Below, piece after piece: positions 29,200-39,788 of a DNA stretch of 64,000 bases (position 1 is the first letter of the stretch; each line of letters starts with the position of its first letter). The notes beneath the pieces were generated by a model, which was not told where the DNA came from, did not search any database, and worked only from the letters and a program-made list of their open reading frames with translations. This stretch comes from Nephrocerus scutellatus (Eukaryota > Arthropoda > Insecta > Diptera > Pipunculidae): positions 46,376,829 to 46,440,828 of the forward strand of contig OX352762.1 in assembly GCA_947095585.1 (NCBI GenBank). Reading direction: 5' to 3'. A program made the position numbers and the translations under genes.

Positions 29200-31208
29200 T
29201 GTGAAGAACAAAATTCTTGTGGCCGAATTTTGTTCACACAAAACATGCCACATACTTTTTCCCAAATTAGGGTCACCCTGTATCAACGCAGTGCAGCCAA
29301 TCAGTTGGTACGAAAGGCACGCGACAGCCCGTACAACATCACGCCACTGGACTGGCCAATCACATCGCAGCACGTGGTTCAGAGATTTTGCAACGCAAAA
29401 TGCTATAAAAGGGCGAGCACGCCAGCGATCGCTCTCTGAGTCGCTTTCTGCAGTGTCCCTTCAGGTTTTACGCTCGTACAGCTCAGCATATCGCTGTCGA
29501 TGTCGCCTTGCACATCGCTGCCAACGTCGTTTATTCGCATTCGTCTAACTCTGCCGTCGTACAACGTAATTCACTGTGCGGTGTCCCTTCAGGTTTAACG
29601 CTCGTACAGCTCAGCATATCGCTGTCGACTACGCTCACGCATCGCTCAGGAATCTCACTTGTCTCAGGCGCACGCCCACAAGTCGCTCAGGATTGTCGCT
29701 AGCCTCGAACTACGCTCACGTATCGCTCAGGAATCTCACTTGTCTCAGGCGCACGCCCACAAGTCGCTCAGGACTCACGATCGTCAGGCGCACGCCCACG
29801 AATCGCACAGGAGTCACAACTATCTCAGACTCACGTATCGCTCAGGAATCTCACTTGTCTCAGGCGCACGCCCACAAGTCGCTCAGGATTGTCGCTCGAC
29901 TCAAGCCTACGATCACGCATCGCTCAGGACTCTTACTTGTCTCAGACCCACGCCCACAAGTCTCTCAGGACTCACGATCGTCAGGCGCACGCCCACGAAT
30001 CGCCAGGAGTCACAACTATCTCAGACTCACGTATCGCTCAGGAATCTCACTTGTCTCAGGCGCACGCCCACAAGTCGCTCAGGATTGTCGCTCGACTCAA
30101 GCCTACGATCACGCATCGCTCAGGACTCTTACTTGTCTCAGACCCACGCCCACAAGTCTCTCAGGACTCACGATCGTCAGGCGCACGCCCACGAATCGCA
30201 CAGGAGTCACAACTATCTCAGGCTCACGTATCGCTCAGGAATCTCACTTGTCTCAGGCGCACGCCCACAAGTCGCTCAGGATTGTCGCTCTCCTTGAACT
30301 ACGCTCACGCATCGCTCAGGCTTCTCACTTGCCTCAGTCGCACGCCCACAAGTCGCTCCAGGATTGCCGCTCGCCTCGAACTACGCTCACGTATCGCTCA
30401 GGAATCTCACTTGTCTCAGGCACACGCCCACAAGTCGCTCACGCATCGCTCAGGAATCTCACTTGTCTCAGGTGCACGCCCACAAGTTGCTCACGCATCG
30501 CTCACGCATCGCTCAGGCTTCTCACTTGCCTCAGGCGCACGCCCACAAGTCGCTCAGGATTGCCGCTCGCCTCGAACTACGCTCACATATCGCTCAGGAA
30601 TCTCACTTGTCTCAGGCACACGCCCACAAGTCGCTCACGCATCGCTCAGGACTCTTACTTGTCTCAGACCCACGCCCACAAGTCTCGCAGGACTCACAAT
30701 CGTCAGGCGCACGCCCACCAATCGCACAGGAGTCACAACTATCTCAGGCTCACGTATCGCTCAGGAATCTCACTTGTCTTAGGCGCACGCCCACAAGTCC
30801 CTCAGGATTGTCGCTCGCCTCAAGCCTACGATCACGCATCGCTCAGGACTCACGATCAACTATCTCAATCAACTATCACAACTATCTCAGGCTAACGCAT
30901 CGCTCAGGAATCTCACTTGTCTCAGGCGCACGGCCACAAGTCGCTCACGATTGACGCCCGACTCGTACTTCGCATCGCTCAGGACTTACGCTCGCCAAAG
31001 GCTAGCACATCGATCGGGACTTACGCTCGTCTGAGACTAGCGCATCGCTCTGAATTTATGCTTGTCGACTTAAATTATAAAGTAATAAGAAAAGAGAAAT
31101 AAAGAAACACCATTTGAAGAGTCACCAAAGATAAATTTTATTGTAACGACCCCTTTCTCTGAACCCTGATCACGCTGAGTTTACCCCGGCTGGGAAAACT
31201 CCGTTACA
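29200..31208 (+). repeat. 3' LTR of the Ulysses-like element (2009 bp)
   Basis: Begins TGTGAAGAAC after the polypurine tract AACGGGGGAG and ends GTTACA before CTAG. Relative to the 5' LTR it lacks about 470 bases (25281-25751) with most 128-bp units, and has a much longer second array. Confidence 0.85.
29629..31060 (+). repeat. Expanded second tandem array of the 3' LTR
   Basis: Same modules as 26313-26945 but more than twice as long. A composite unit from GGAATCTCACTTGTCTCAGG to the CACGAATCGCACAGGAGTCA block repeats several times at about 210-240 bases (near 29660, 29840, 30030, 30230). Confidence 0.88.
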
Positions 31209-31741
31209 CTAGCCTTTTAGCTGTTAGCAACGTAATTTAGATAAATATTTCCATCGTTAGTCCACCACCCTTAAAAGCTAAGAGTTATAATTATATTTAC
31301 ATTGTAAAAAGAATATTCAATTTAAATTTATAAAATTATGAGTTTAAAAACCATCATTTATCATCTAAATCATGTATTGATATAAATCATCTGACATAGC
31401 AATTATGCTACATACCTGTGATCAAACATAAGACCATTTATTCATTTTACAGAATTATAGTATATTACATAACGAGCAAGGAAAGTGGAGTTTATCGTGC
31501 GAGGTCGAAGTTCGGCAATCTAACGAGCACGATGAGCACTTTTCTGCAAGTAATGTACGCTATTTTTCACACGTCCGAACCGGTTTTTCTGCTAAATCGA
31601 GAGAGAAGCAGCAATGTGAGAATGTGTGTTCGCTGTGACTGCAGTATTTGTCAAAATAATTTTATATGATAAGATAACTAGAGTGTGTTTATAGCGTATG
31701 AAATAGTCACTTTCGTCTATGGGCGTGTGAAAAAAATTTAT
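31209..31741. other. Stretch without recognisable gene, starting with the right CTAG duplication
   Basis: 31209-31212 is the right copy of the CTAG target duplication. The remaining 530 bases are AT-rich, with no open frame that I recognise. It may include the 3' UTR of LINE C, whose coding end is at 31742. Confidence 0.5.
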
Positions 31742-32005
31742 CTAGCCCAATGTTTGTTCTCGAAAAAGTACTGTGATTTGTTTTTTGAATATGAGGAAGT
31801 TCGTTTGATATTTTATATCTCTTGGTAAATTGTTATATTTGGAGATGCCTTTATATAAAATATTTTTGGATCGCATTTCGCTTGCAAAAAAATTAATTTG
31901 TAGATGCGATCTTCTAGTAGTAGGATAACGATGTCTATCGGAAACATGGATTAGCTCAAAATTGTGTTTTAATGTGTTATTTATAATTTTATGTATAACT
32001 AACAT
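31742..32005 (-). pseudogene. LINE C ORF2 C-terminal end
   Basis: 87 residues with SEMRSKNILYKGISKYNNLP and YQTNFLIFKKQ, the usual last block of CR1/Jockey ORF2 before the stop. Confidence 0.7.
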
Positions 32006-33464
32006 AAGTTCAATATTTATATGTTTGTTTGTTTATGTATTTAATTGCTCGCTTCTGTAGAATAAAGAGTTGTTTAATTTTATCCCTATTGGAACAGCCA
32101 CCCCAGATCAGATATGTAAAATGTGAATGAATATACGAAAAGTAGATCATGGTCATTTCTATTTTCATAAGTGATTTTTAATTTCTCTAACTCTGATTTT
32201 TCTATTGTTTTGTTTTGGAATAATATGTATTTAGTTTTATCTAAGTTGAGAGCTAAACGATTTTAACGGAGACATTGGCATATAAGGTCCATATCATGTC
32301 TATGAATATTTGCTTATGATCATTGCTTTTATATTTAAGCACCGTATCGTCAGCATATAGTTGGATTAAACCTCGTAGTTCCAGTTTTGATATGTCATTG
32401 ATAAAAACTATAAATAACAATGACTTTTTGTGTTCTATCAGTTAAATATGATTTCAATAATTTTATTTGAGTATGGATTAAGTCGAGTTTTTCTAGTTTA
32501 AGCAATAAAAGTTGATGATCAACCATATCAAATGCCTTACGAATCTAAAAATATACAGGCTACATAATATTTTTTATCTATTGACTTACTTATAAAATCT
32601 ATAAGATCTATACAAGCCGCAGTGGTAGAATTCTTTATAGACTATATGTATTTGAATGCTTGAGCAGGCCTCTATAAAAAGATATTGATTTGCATTTTAA
32701 ATAGTTAATACGCAAGAGATTTGTATTACACCAATCACTAAAGGTATTAAGATATTCTTGTAATATTTGAGAGTCCTCCAAGCTAGAAATTCGGAAAAAA
32801 TATTTAACATCATCAGCAAATAAGAGATTTTTCAATGACCTTAGATCCAATCCACTTGACAGTTTTCACGAAACGCCGAGTAAATGTAGTTCGAAAATAT
32901 GACTAAATTCGATACAACTGACCGTTTCGGGAAAAATCATGTTGTTCCTGAATTATGTGCGATTTTACGATGGAAAATAATTTATCTTTAATAATTGCCT
33001 CAAACAATTTAGTAATACTAAGCAATTTACAAATAGGTCTGTAATTTTAAACAACCGCAACAATCTATAAGATCTATACAAGCCGCAGTGGTATTAGAAT
33101 TCTTTATAAATCCATATTGGCATTTGTCAATAATATTATTGATTTCTAGAAATTGGAGAAGCCGTTTTTCTACTATCTTTGATAAACAACTCAATACTGA
33201 GATCGGTCTATAGTTACTTATTTGAGTTTATTTCCATCCTTAAATATAGGTGTGACCCTAGCTTGCTTCAATGACGATGGGAATTCTCCGTTAGCCAGAA
33301 TCTGGTTGTTAGCTTCGTAAGTGTTGTAACTAATTGCATCTTAAATTTTTTTATAAACTTAGCTGAGACTGAGTCATGTCCCACACTATTTTAATCACTA
33401 TTTAAATCAGTAACATATGTTTCAATTTCTGTTTCTGTTACTTCGAAAAAATCAAGTGGCGATG
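32006..33464 (-). pseudogene. LINE C reverse transcriptase remnant
   Basis: No long frame, but the complement near 32340-32370 reads IQLYADDTVL, the catalytic YADD block. Segments around 32510-32600 and 33060-33300 fit the FDMVDHQLLL-type and GYRPISVLS-type blocks with many stops. A LINE B fragment at 32639-33063 interrupts it. Confidence 0.55.
32639..33063 (-). mobile_element. LINE B fragment inserted in LINE C
   Basis: 32639-32850 matches 24034-24240 (LLFADDVKYF and NTFSDWCNTNLLRIN are readable), and 32850-33060 matches about 24480-24690, with the intervening 240 bases deleted. It is bounded on both sides by a copy of CTATAAGATCTATACAAGCC plus about 22 more bases. Confidence 0.82.
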
Positions 33465-33860
33465 TTACAGTGTATCGAGATTTAAATAATATGTTGGTAA
33501 AGTACAGTTATTGAAATAGTTATTTGCAACATTTATAAAATACTTATTAAAATCGTTAGCTACTAAAAAGTTATCTGTTACTTTAGTTCCATGTTTTTCT
33601 AATGCCCAGTCAGTTTGCTTATTTATCACTTTCCTATTAAAAATAATTTCGTGTATGTAACCCCAGTATAGTTTTGTGTGCGAGAGAGATAATTCTAGTT
33701 TTGCACTATAATATTTTTTCTTTTCAAGTTTAATCATACTTGAAATTTTTGATTTATAAAACTTATATTGTGATATAATATATTCATTTATAGGATATTT
33801 TATTTTAAGTTTGAAAAATGTCTCCCTTGATTTTATAAAGTCAATGATATGTCTAGTCAT
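33465..33860 (-). pseudogene. LINE C linker between endonuclease and reverse transcriptase
   Basis: 131 residues, Lys- and Tyr-rich: MTRHIIDFIKSRETFFKLK, KFYKSKISSMIKLEKKKYY and DFNKYFINVANNYF. The motif of a helix with paired Lys followed by FNxYFxNVA is the typical connector of CR1/Jockey LINEs. Confidence 0.72.
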
Positions 33861-33869
33861 CCAAGGTTT

Positions 33870-34720
33870 TTTAGTTTTTTTAACTGTAAATGTTTTTATT
33901 ACTTGAAATTACTTCGGAGAGATGTTGAGATAGATCATCGAAGCTATTGAAATTAGTTAAAGTAGTAGATAATCTGTCATTCGCCAATTCATCATATTTT
34001 AGTACTTCAATTTGTTGGTTTGTTTTTTTATTGGGATTTTAGTAAATTGTTTAATAGTATCATCTTATGATCTTATAGCGAGGAAGTAAGATATATCATT
34101 TCATAAGCATGATCGAGAAAGTCCGTGAAAATATGGTCTATGAAGGTCGATATTGTATTTGAGATTCTAGTAGGATACTTTGGATCTAAACTATTTAAAA
34201 AGGTAAAACCAGACGAGTATATTGCATCCCGATATTTTTTTATGACATTATCTGACTTGTTTGCTAGGTTTAAATTACAATCGCCTAAAACTAAACTAGT
34301 TACTAGTCGGATACGAATTTAAGATTTGCTCCATTTTAGAAAAAAAATTGTTTGTATAAAAATGTTGCCATCTGTAGAACGATATTAAGTGAAAATTATA
34401 TTTTAGTATATTTATAACTAAATAATTACTTCCCTTATATTCCTCATCAAAAACCAAATTTCCTGAGTAATAAGATTGTAAATATATACAGGTTCCACCA
34501 CCTAAACCAGTTGTTCTGTGAGAAAAAAATAGTTCATAATTTGGAATGTTATAGAATTACATCATTTCTGTCAAGCCAAGTTTCCATGAGCGTGAATATC
34601 ATATTGAAATGTAGAAAGAAGACATTGTATGTCATCAAATTTATTACGCAAACTTCAAATATTTAGATATAGAATATTAAACTCCTCCTCCTCATTATTA
34701 CTTTTTTGTAAACTTGCAGT
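33870..34720 (-). pseudogene. LINE C endonuclease remnant
   Basis: Shifted frames on the minus strand read FNILYLNI*SLRNKFDDIQ near 34660, GLGGGTCIYLQ near 34490 and YLVINILKYN near 34410. These are conserved parts of the apurinic endonuclease of LINEs. Several stops and deletions are present. Confidence 0.6.
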
Positions 34721-34755
34721 ATATGTAACATTTGCTTTGAGATAATTATCCTCTA

Positions 34756-35397
34756 TTTAATTCATTATTATCTATTGACAAAAAAGAAAATGACACAAAA
34801 TTATTATATATTCAAAAAAAAATTCTGCTAGTCGTTGATATTGCTACGATCTTTTTGGATATCCAGCAAGTTGTTGAGAGATTTAATTATAGTAACTTTT
34901 GATTTATCCGCTTTTCTAATATGTATTTTGGAATTCTTAACCCAGAGGTATTAAAAATTGTATGTGGCTTTAAAAGTCAGTGATTCCCTGTAAAGATTGC
35001 GTCAATAAGGTGTCAGATGATCTCTGAAAAAGATTTGTTGTTGTACGTGACTTTCAGTTTATTAAATTGATGAGTATTTAATTCATTATTATCTATTGAC
35101 AAAAAAGAAAATGACACAAAATTATTATATATTCAAAAAAAATCCTGCTAGTCGTTGATATTGTTACGATATTTTTGGATATCCAGCAAGTTGTTGAGAG
35201 ATTTAATTATAGTAACTTTAGATTTATCCACTTTTCTAATATGTATTTTGGAATTCTTAACCCAGAGGTATTTAAAATTGTATGTGGCTTTAAGTGTCAA
35301 CGATTCCCTGTAAAGATTGCGTTAATAAGGTGCCAGATGATCTCTGAAAAAGATTTGTTGTTGTACGTGACTCTCAGTGTTATTAAATTGATGAGAA
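34756..35397. repeat. Tandem duplication of 321 bp in LINE C
   Basis: 34756-35076 and 35077-35397 begin TTTAATTCATTATTATC and remain similar throughout, with scattered substitutions. Homologous to the ORF1 C-terminal area. Confidence 0.85.
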
Positions 35398-35399
35398 GT

Positions 35400-35738
35400 T
35401 TTATTATAGAAAAGAGGTCCATGCATTTTTTGTTTATGCAGAAATTTTAGTTTTATATCCTGTGACTTGAATTTTATCAGTATCAATGGCTTGTATTAAG
35501 TTGTGTGGTTATGTTGTTCGGTCGGATTATTATGGACTGTTGATTGTCTTTCGTTTGTGTTGTGTATATTTATTTGTTGAACTTCCGTGACTTGATTTAG
35601 TGTAATATCATCGGCCTTGATTGTTTCACATATTTTAAGGAAAACCTCTTCATATTGCGTATTACTTGACAGTTTGGGAGTCCAGCAATTATTAAGTTGG
35701 CCTTGTTATTTAATTGTGCAGGCAAGTCGACCTCAGAA
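35400..35738 (-). pseudogene. LINE C ORF1 C-terminal remnant
   Basis: The minus strand gives EVDLPAQLNNKANLIIAGLP and NMKRFSLKYVKQS close to 35600-35735, resembling the conserved domain after the coiled coil in PHD-type ORF1 proteins. It continues the ORF1 frame that is cut at 36896 by the TIR element. Confidence 0.5.
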
Positions 35739-36896
35739 GGCCGATTTCGGTCGCAAATGAGTCTAGACTCCTGAAGGTGAGATGTCATTTTCGTATATGT
35801 ACGAGGTGTATAGCATACAATTTTATTGTTGTGTTATGTTTTTTCTTTCTTTGGGTTAGTGTAAATTTAATGACCGAAAGTAGTAAAATCTTGTACATAA
35901 CTGCCGAATCGGTTCACTCTTGCCTCATGCAGTAGTCTAGCCACATGCTGGCGACTACGTGAAAAGTCTTTATCTGTCAAAATTGTAGTTAAACACTAAT
36001 CATATGCTTATGACCAGTGGTGCTGCTAAATTGCAATCAAGGTATTATACTACTATTTCATTAGCCGCACTATTGTACTACCTTAAACCTAATTATACTA
36101 CTTTTATGAAGTAATTCTAAATCGAAACGATACCAAATTTATTTGATTTTTTATCAAAAAAATTGTTTCTTTTACAATTACATGTTATTAAGTCTGTAAA
36201 TTTCTCTCCGAACTATCAATAATTATTATAAAGGAATTTTTACATCTCCCAAAAATTATATTGACCAAGAATGTATGTCAAAAAATAAACAAAACACAAA
36301 TAACAAAATTTGGTATTTTATTTCAATTGATGCCTTTGCTTCCAAATTGAAAGCCAAATACTATTATATAACATACTAAGAAACCGATTGATTTTTGTAA
36401 AACTTTATATGATTTTGTTTTCGGATATATAATACACAAAATAAACTTCGGTTTATTTGTTATATTTTGGTACTTTATTTAAGGCATTTGTATTTAGTTG
36501 TTGTAATGTAGTAAAATAATAAAAGTATAAGTACATCATCGTAATTGTGTAGACATAATGAAACACAGGAATATAAGCATGGAATAATTTATTTTGTGCA
36601 ATTTCAAAAAAGGGCGAAAAATCAATCACAAAATATTTATATAATTTAAAAGGCTTTTTTGTTTTCTGTTGGAACTATTTTTACAAATATTTTTATCGTA
36701 TAATCCAGTATACTTCCAAAAAGCCGATAATATACTCCGCTCTAAAAATGTAAACCAGCAGCACTGCTCTTGACATAAAAGCAAAATCAAATTATTCGCA
36801 TGCGTCAAAACGTCGTACCACTGCACATAACATCTACTTACACCACAAACTTACGGTTGTTCAGAAGTCTAGACTCATTTGCGACCGAAATCGGCC
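35739..36896. mobile_element. DNA element with 36-bp terminal inverted repeats
   Basis: 35739-35774 and the reverse complement of 36861-36896 match with one mismatch, both starting GGCCGATTTCGGTCGCAAAT. It splits ORF1 of LINE C. No transposase is visible and no certain target duplication. Superfamily not assigned. Confidence 0.72.
36015..36823. mobile_element. hAT-like non-autonomous element nested in the TIR element
   Basis: Left end CAGTGGTGCTGCTAAATTGC, right end ...GTACCACTG, giving a short inverted terminus CAGTGGTRC. hAT elements commonly end in CAGNGGTG-like sequence. The 8-base flanks agree at only 5 positions (CTTATGAC and CACATAAC). The interior is AT-rich without a transposase. 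Confidence 0.45.
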
Positions 36897-37418
36897 CCCA
36901 GATTTTAGTTGGTTTAACTCTTTTTGGATTTGGATTTGATTAGTTGGATAGATATTTAGCTCGCTTTTCAGTTTTTCATTGTCTTGCTTCAATTGTTTGT
37001 TATCGCTTTGCAACAGAAGTAACTGCTGGAACATACGATCTCGTGTTGAGTTAATTTTTTCCAGTGTTGTACAAATCGTGTCAATTTTTGCTTCCATAGT
37101 ATTTGGTTTTAGGATATCGCTTGAAATAATTGGTTGTGTTTGATTTTGTTGTAAGTAAGTTATGCTATTGACTTGTAGATTGGTTTTCTTAAATTGCTTT
37201 TTGCATTCTGGTGAACATATCCATACATTTACAGCTGAAGTAAAAAGTTTTCCAAATAATTTTACACAATTTGGATGGTAGTTTTTGTCACAATAATCAC
37301 ACTTTAAATAGCATAAATTATTCTTAATGTTTAAATTACACATTTCACATATAATATTAATATTTAAGTTGCAGTTTTTGTTCACAACATATTTGCTTAT
37401 ACGCGATTCAATTTCCAT
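36861..37418 (-). CDS. LINE C ORF1: PHD-like zinc finger with coiled coil
   Basis: 185 residues. Cys/His spacing CEMCNLNIKN, CDYCDKNYHPNCV and CSPECKK makes a PHD-like zinc finger at residues about 24-75. A predicted coiled coil follows (MEAKIDTICTTLEKINS, LLQSDNKQLKQDNEKLKSEL). PHD-plus-coiled-coil ORF1 proteins occur in CR1-like LINEs and bind element RNA. The last residues (GGRFRSQMSLDF) come from the adjoining TIR, so the natural C-terminus is lost. Confidence 0.75.
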   Translation of the reverse strand: MEIESRISKYVVNKNCNLNINIICEMCNLNIKNNLCYLKCDYCDKNYHPNCVKLFGKLFTSAVNVWICSPECKKQFKKTNLQVNSITYLQQNQTQPIISSDILKPNTMEAKIDTICTTLEKINSTRDRMFQQLLLLQSDNKQLKQDNEKLKSELNIYPTNQIQIQKELNQLKSGGRFRSQMSLDF

Positions 37419-37445
37419 ACGCCATTAAATATTTCACAGTTTTTA

Positions 37446-38899
37446 CCTATTATTTATTAAATAAATTATAGTAAACTTGTTACTGTAGAATTCACTAATT
37501 TTTTCAATTGATAATTATACTTTTAGTTTTTAAATATGTTTTATGTGATTAATTAAATGAATTTTTATGTAGAGAGAGAAAAACCAACTTCAATTGTAGC
37601 AGCCATGATGGATGGATTTTAAAGAATGAGGCAAAGAAATCACAAATAGTTTCCATGGAATCCGAAGAAGATCCTGCATAAGTCATGACCGATGGCATAG
37701 ACATGGTTTTTTTCTTACAATTCAAGAATTTCCAAAAAGCCTTTGGGTTTGATTTAAGGTTCGACTCCACACGGAAATCATATTGAACATATAGAAATTT
37801 GCTTAAAAAATTATATTCCCGACTCAATCTTAAGAAAATTTTTGTGTTTAACTCGGAAGGGCTCAATTTTAATTTCTTATGAATTTTATTTTTGCAGTTT
37901 TTTAACTTTGATAACGACCTATTTTGCCATGGCAGACTGGAATCATTTTTACAACGCACAAATAACAAAAAAGAATCGTACAATATTTCAATAAAACTTT
38001 TATAAGTTTCTTCTAGTGATAGAGACTCAAGAAATGACCAATCAATAGCGGACAAATGGGATTCCAATGACTCAAAATTGGCTTTTGAGAAATTGAATTT
38101 AACACTATTGTTGAATGGTTCGTTTGTCTTAAAATGTAGACAGGTAATATCTATATGTAAAGCACAGTGCTGCCTATTATTTATTAAATAAATTATAGTA
38201 AACTTGTTACTGTAGAATTCACTAATTTTTTCAATTGATAATTATACTTTTAGTTTTTAAATATGTTTTATGTGATTAATTAAATGAATTTTTATGTAGA
38301 GAGAGAAAAACCAACTTCAATTGTAGCAGCCATGATGGATGGATTTTAAAGAATGAGGCAAAGAAATCACAAATAGTTTCCATGGAATCCGAAGAAGATC
38401 CTGCATAAGTCATGACCGATGGCATAGACATGGTTTTTTTCTTACAATTCAAGAATTTCCAAAAAGCCTTTGGGTTTGATTTAAGGTTCGACTCCACACG
38501 GAAATCATATTGACCATATAGAAATTTGCTTAAAAAATTATATTCCCGACTCAATCTTAAGAAAATTTTTGTGTTTAACTCGGAAGGGCTCAATTTTAAT
38601 TTCTTATGAATTTTATTTTTGCAGTTTTTTAACTTTGATAACGACCTATTTTGCCATGGCAGACTGGAATCATTTTTACAACGCACAAATAACAAAAAAG
38701 AATCGTACAATATTTCAATAAAACTTTTATAAGTTTCTTCTAGTGATAGAGACTCAAGAAATGACCAATCAATAGCGGACAAATGGGATTCCAATGACTC
38801 AAAATTGGCTTTTGAGAAATTGAATTTAACACTATTGTTGAATGGTTCGTTTGTCTTAAAATGTAGACAGGTAATATCTATATGTAAAGCACAGTGATG
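37446..38899. repeat. Near-identical 727-bp tandem duplication spanning the LINE C/LINE D junction
   Basis: 37446-38172 and 38173-38899 are almost identical (for example a single A/C change in the CATATTGAxCATATAG segment). The unit contains about 100 bases of the junction plus the 3' part of the LINE D frame. Confidence 0.92.
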
Positions 38900-39217
38900 C
38901 CTATCAGGTATACAAAAGGCAGAAAGAACTTTAGAAATTTTATAATCTAAGGAGTTATTTAAAAAAACTAAATCCAAGAAAACATTATTTCGGTTTGAAA
39001 TATGGTTGATTTGTTTCAGCGATAGACCCATTAGCCCATCAACAAAAATTATTTCATCGACTGTAGTTATGTTGAATAGTAACAAAAGCTTGTTTTCGTC
39101 AATCCAGCGCCAAGAGATTTTAGGTAAATTAAAATCACCCAATACACATAAATGTTGATGTTCGGATAATCCGGAAGAGAGACTGTCAATACTTCGAACA
39201 CATTCTTCGAAATCCAC
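38276..39217 (-). pseudogene. LINE D endonuclease C-half and linker
   Basis: 313-residue frame. LCVLGDFNLPKISW is the conserved GDFN block of the LINE endonuclease, followed by NHISNRNNVFLDLVF and SDHxxxxx-like PDRHHCALHIDI. The connector helices follow (LPWQNRSLSKLKNCKNKIHK, NPKAFWKFLNCKK and ICDFFASFF). The reverse transcriptase that should come next is missing. The final dozen residues come from non-LINE junction sequence. A second partial copy is at 37549-38067. Confidence 0.8.
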
Positions 39218-39342
39218 TGTAAGACATCGAGGAGGTATGTAGCAGGCGCAGATTTTTTTTTTTTTTTTTTTGTAATTCGCGCACGCAAAAAGGGGTTTGC
39301 ACCCTTATTATGTTCGGCAATATGCTTGGCACAGCGTGGGCG

Positions 39343-39699
39343 TTAAGGAAAAGGAGAAGAATATAGGAGATGTCTATGAGCTTGTGTCTTTAATGTCTGT
39401 GGATCATAGTGTTGTGGAAAGACAGAGCTTGGCAGAGCATTCCACATACGTGTTGTACGGCTGAAGAACGAATCCCTGAACTTAACTGTACGTCCGAAGA
39501 TGGGCTTGAGGGTTAACTGAAGTGCATTTAGAGCGCCACGAGTGTTGCGGTTGAATACAGGGAGAGGAGGCATGCAACTGGCTATTTCTTCTTCTTCTTG
39601 AGCACCGCTGGTGGGAGAAGCGATAAAACAGTGACAAGCAGGAGATGTTCCTGCGGTGATTAAGGGAATCAATTGATTTTGTAATGTTTTCTTCGCCAA
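39343..39699 (-). pseudogene. LINE E ORF2 C-terminal part
   Basis: 118 residues ending TVKFRDSFFSRTTRMWNALP and a short tail, the characteristic last block of Jockey-like ORF2. Confidence 0.72.
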
Positions 39700-39788
39700 T
39701 AAGTTTTATCGCACGGTTTTGTATTCTATCTAGTTGATGTAAGGTGGTTTTAGGCGCACCAGACCAGATATGACAATTGTACTCAAGT

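Larger units (their letters stand above)
25043..31208 (+). mobile_element. Ulysses/Osvaldo-like Gypsy element with 2-kb LTRs and no RT or integrase
   Basis: Flanked by CTAG duplications. LTRs begin TGTGAAGAAC and the right one ends GTTACA. The internal region (about 2.15 kb) carries gag with a zinc knuckle, a protease with DTG, a Gln/Asn-rich segment and a polypurine tract AACGGGGGAG just before the 3' LTR. Ulysses of Drosophila virilis is known for LTRs of about 2.1 kb, and this Gag resembles that group. Reverse transcriptase, RNase H and integrase are absent, so the copy would depend on another element. Confidence 0.8.
31742..37440 (-). mobile_element. LINE C, long CR1-like element with PHD-type ORF1, heavily interrupted
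   Basis: From right to left: ORF1 with a PHD-like zinc finger and coiled coil (36861-37418), ORF1 C-terminal remnants (35400-35735), endonuclease (about 33870-34720), linker (33465-33860), reverse transcriptase remnants (32005-33460) and the ORF2 end (31742-32005). The order and the PHD-bearing ORF1 fit CR1-like LINEs. It is broken by a LINE B piece, a 321-bp tandem duplication and a TIR element. Confidence 0.72.
37446..39252 (-). mobile_element. LINE D endonuclease-region fragment
   Basis: Minus-strand LINE piece without reverse transcriptase. It is bounded on the right by the poly-A tail of LINE E and on the left by LINE C, with part of it present twice. Confidence 0.7.

Noticed and set aside
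29576..30895. Very long open frame (439 codons) and overlapping frames in the 3' LTR of the Ulysses-like element
   Set aside because: It lies wholly in a tandem array; all frames are open because the repeat modules lack stops. Composition is a monotonous Arg/Ser/His/Thr repeat. No start context or domain.
31209..31741. Host gene between the Ulysses-like element and LINE C
   Set aside because: The short frame at 31418-31669 has no recognisable domain, and neighbouring sequence is transposon-derived.
36007..36831. Confident hAT target duplication for the nested element
   Set aside because: The 8-base flanks agree at only 5 positions, so the hAT call rests on the termini alone and was kept at low confidence.
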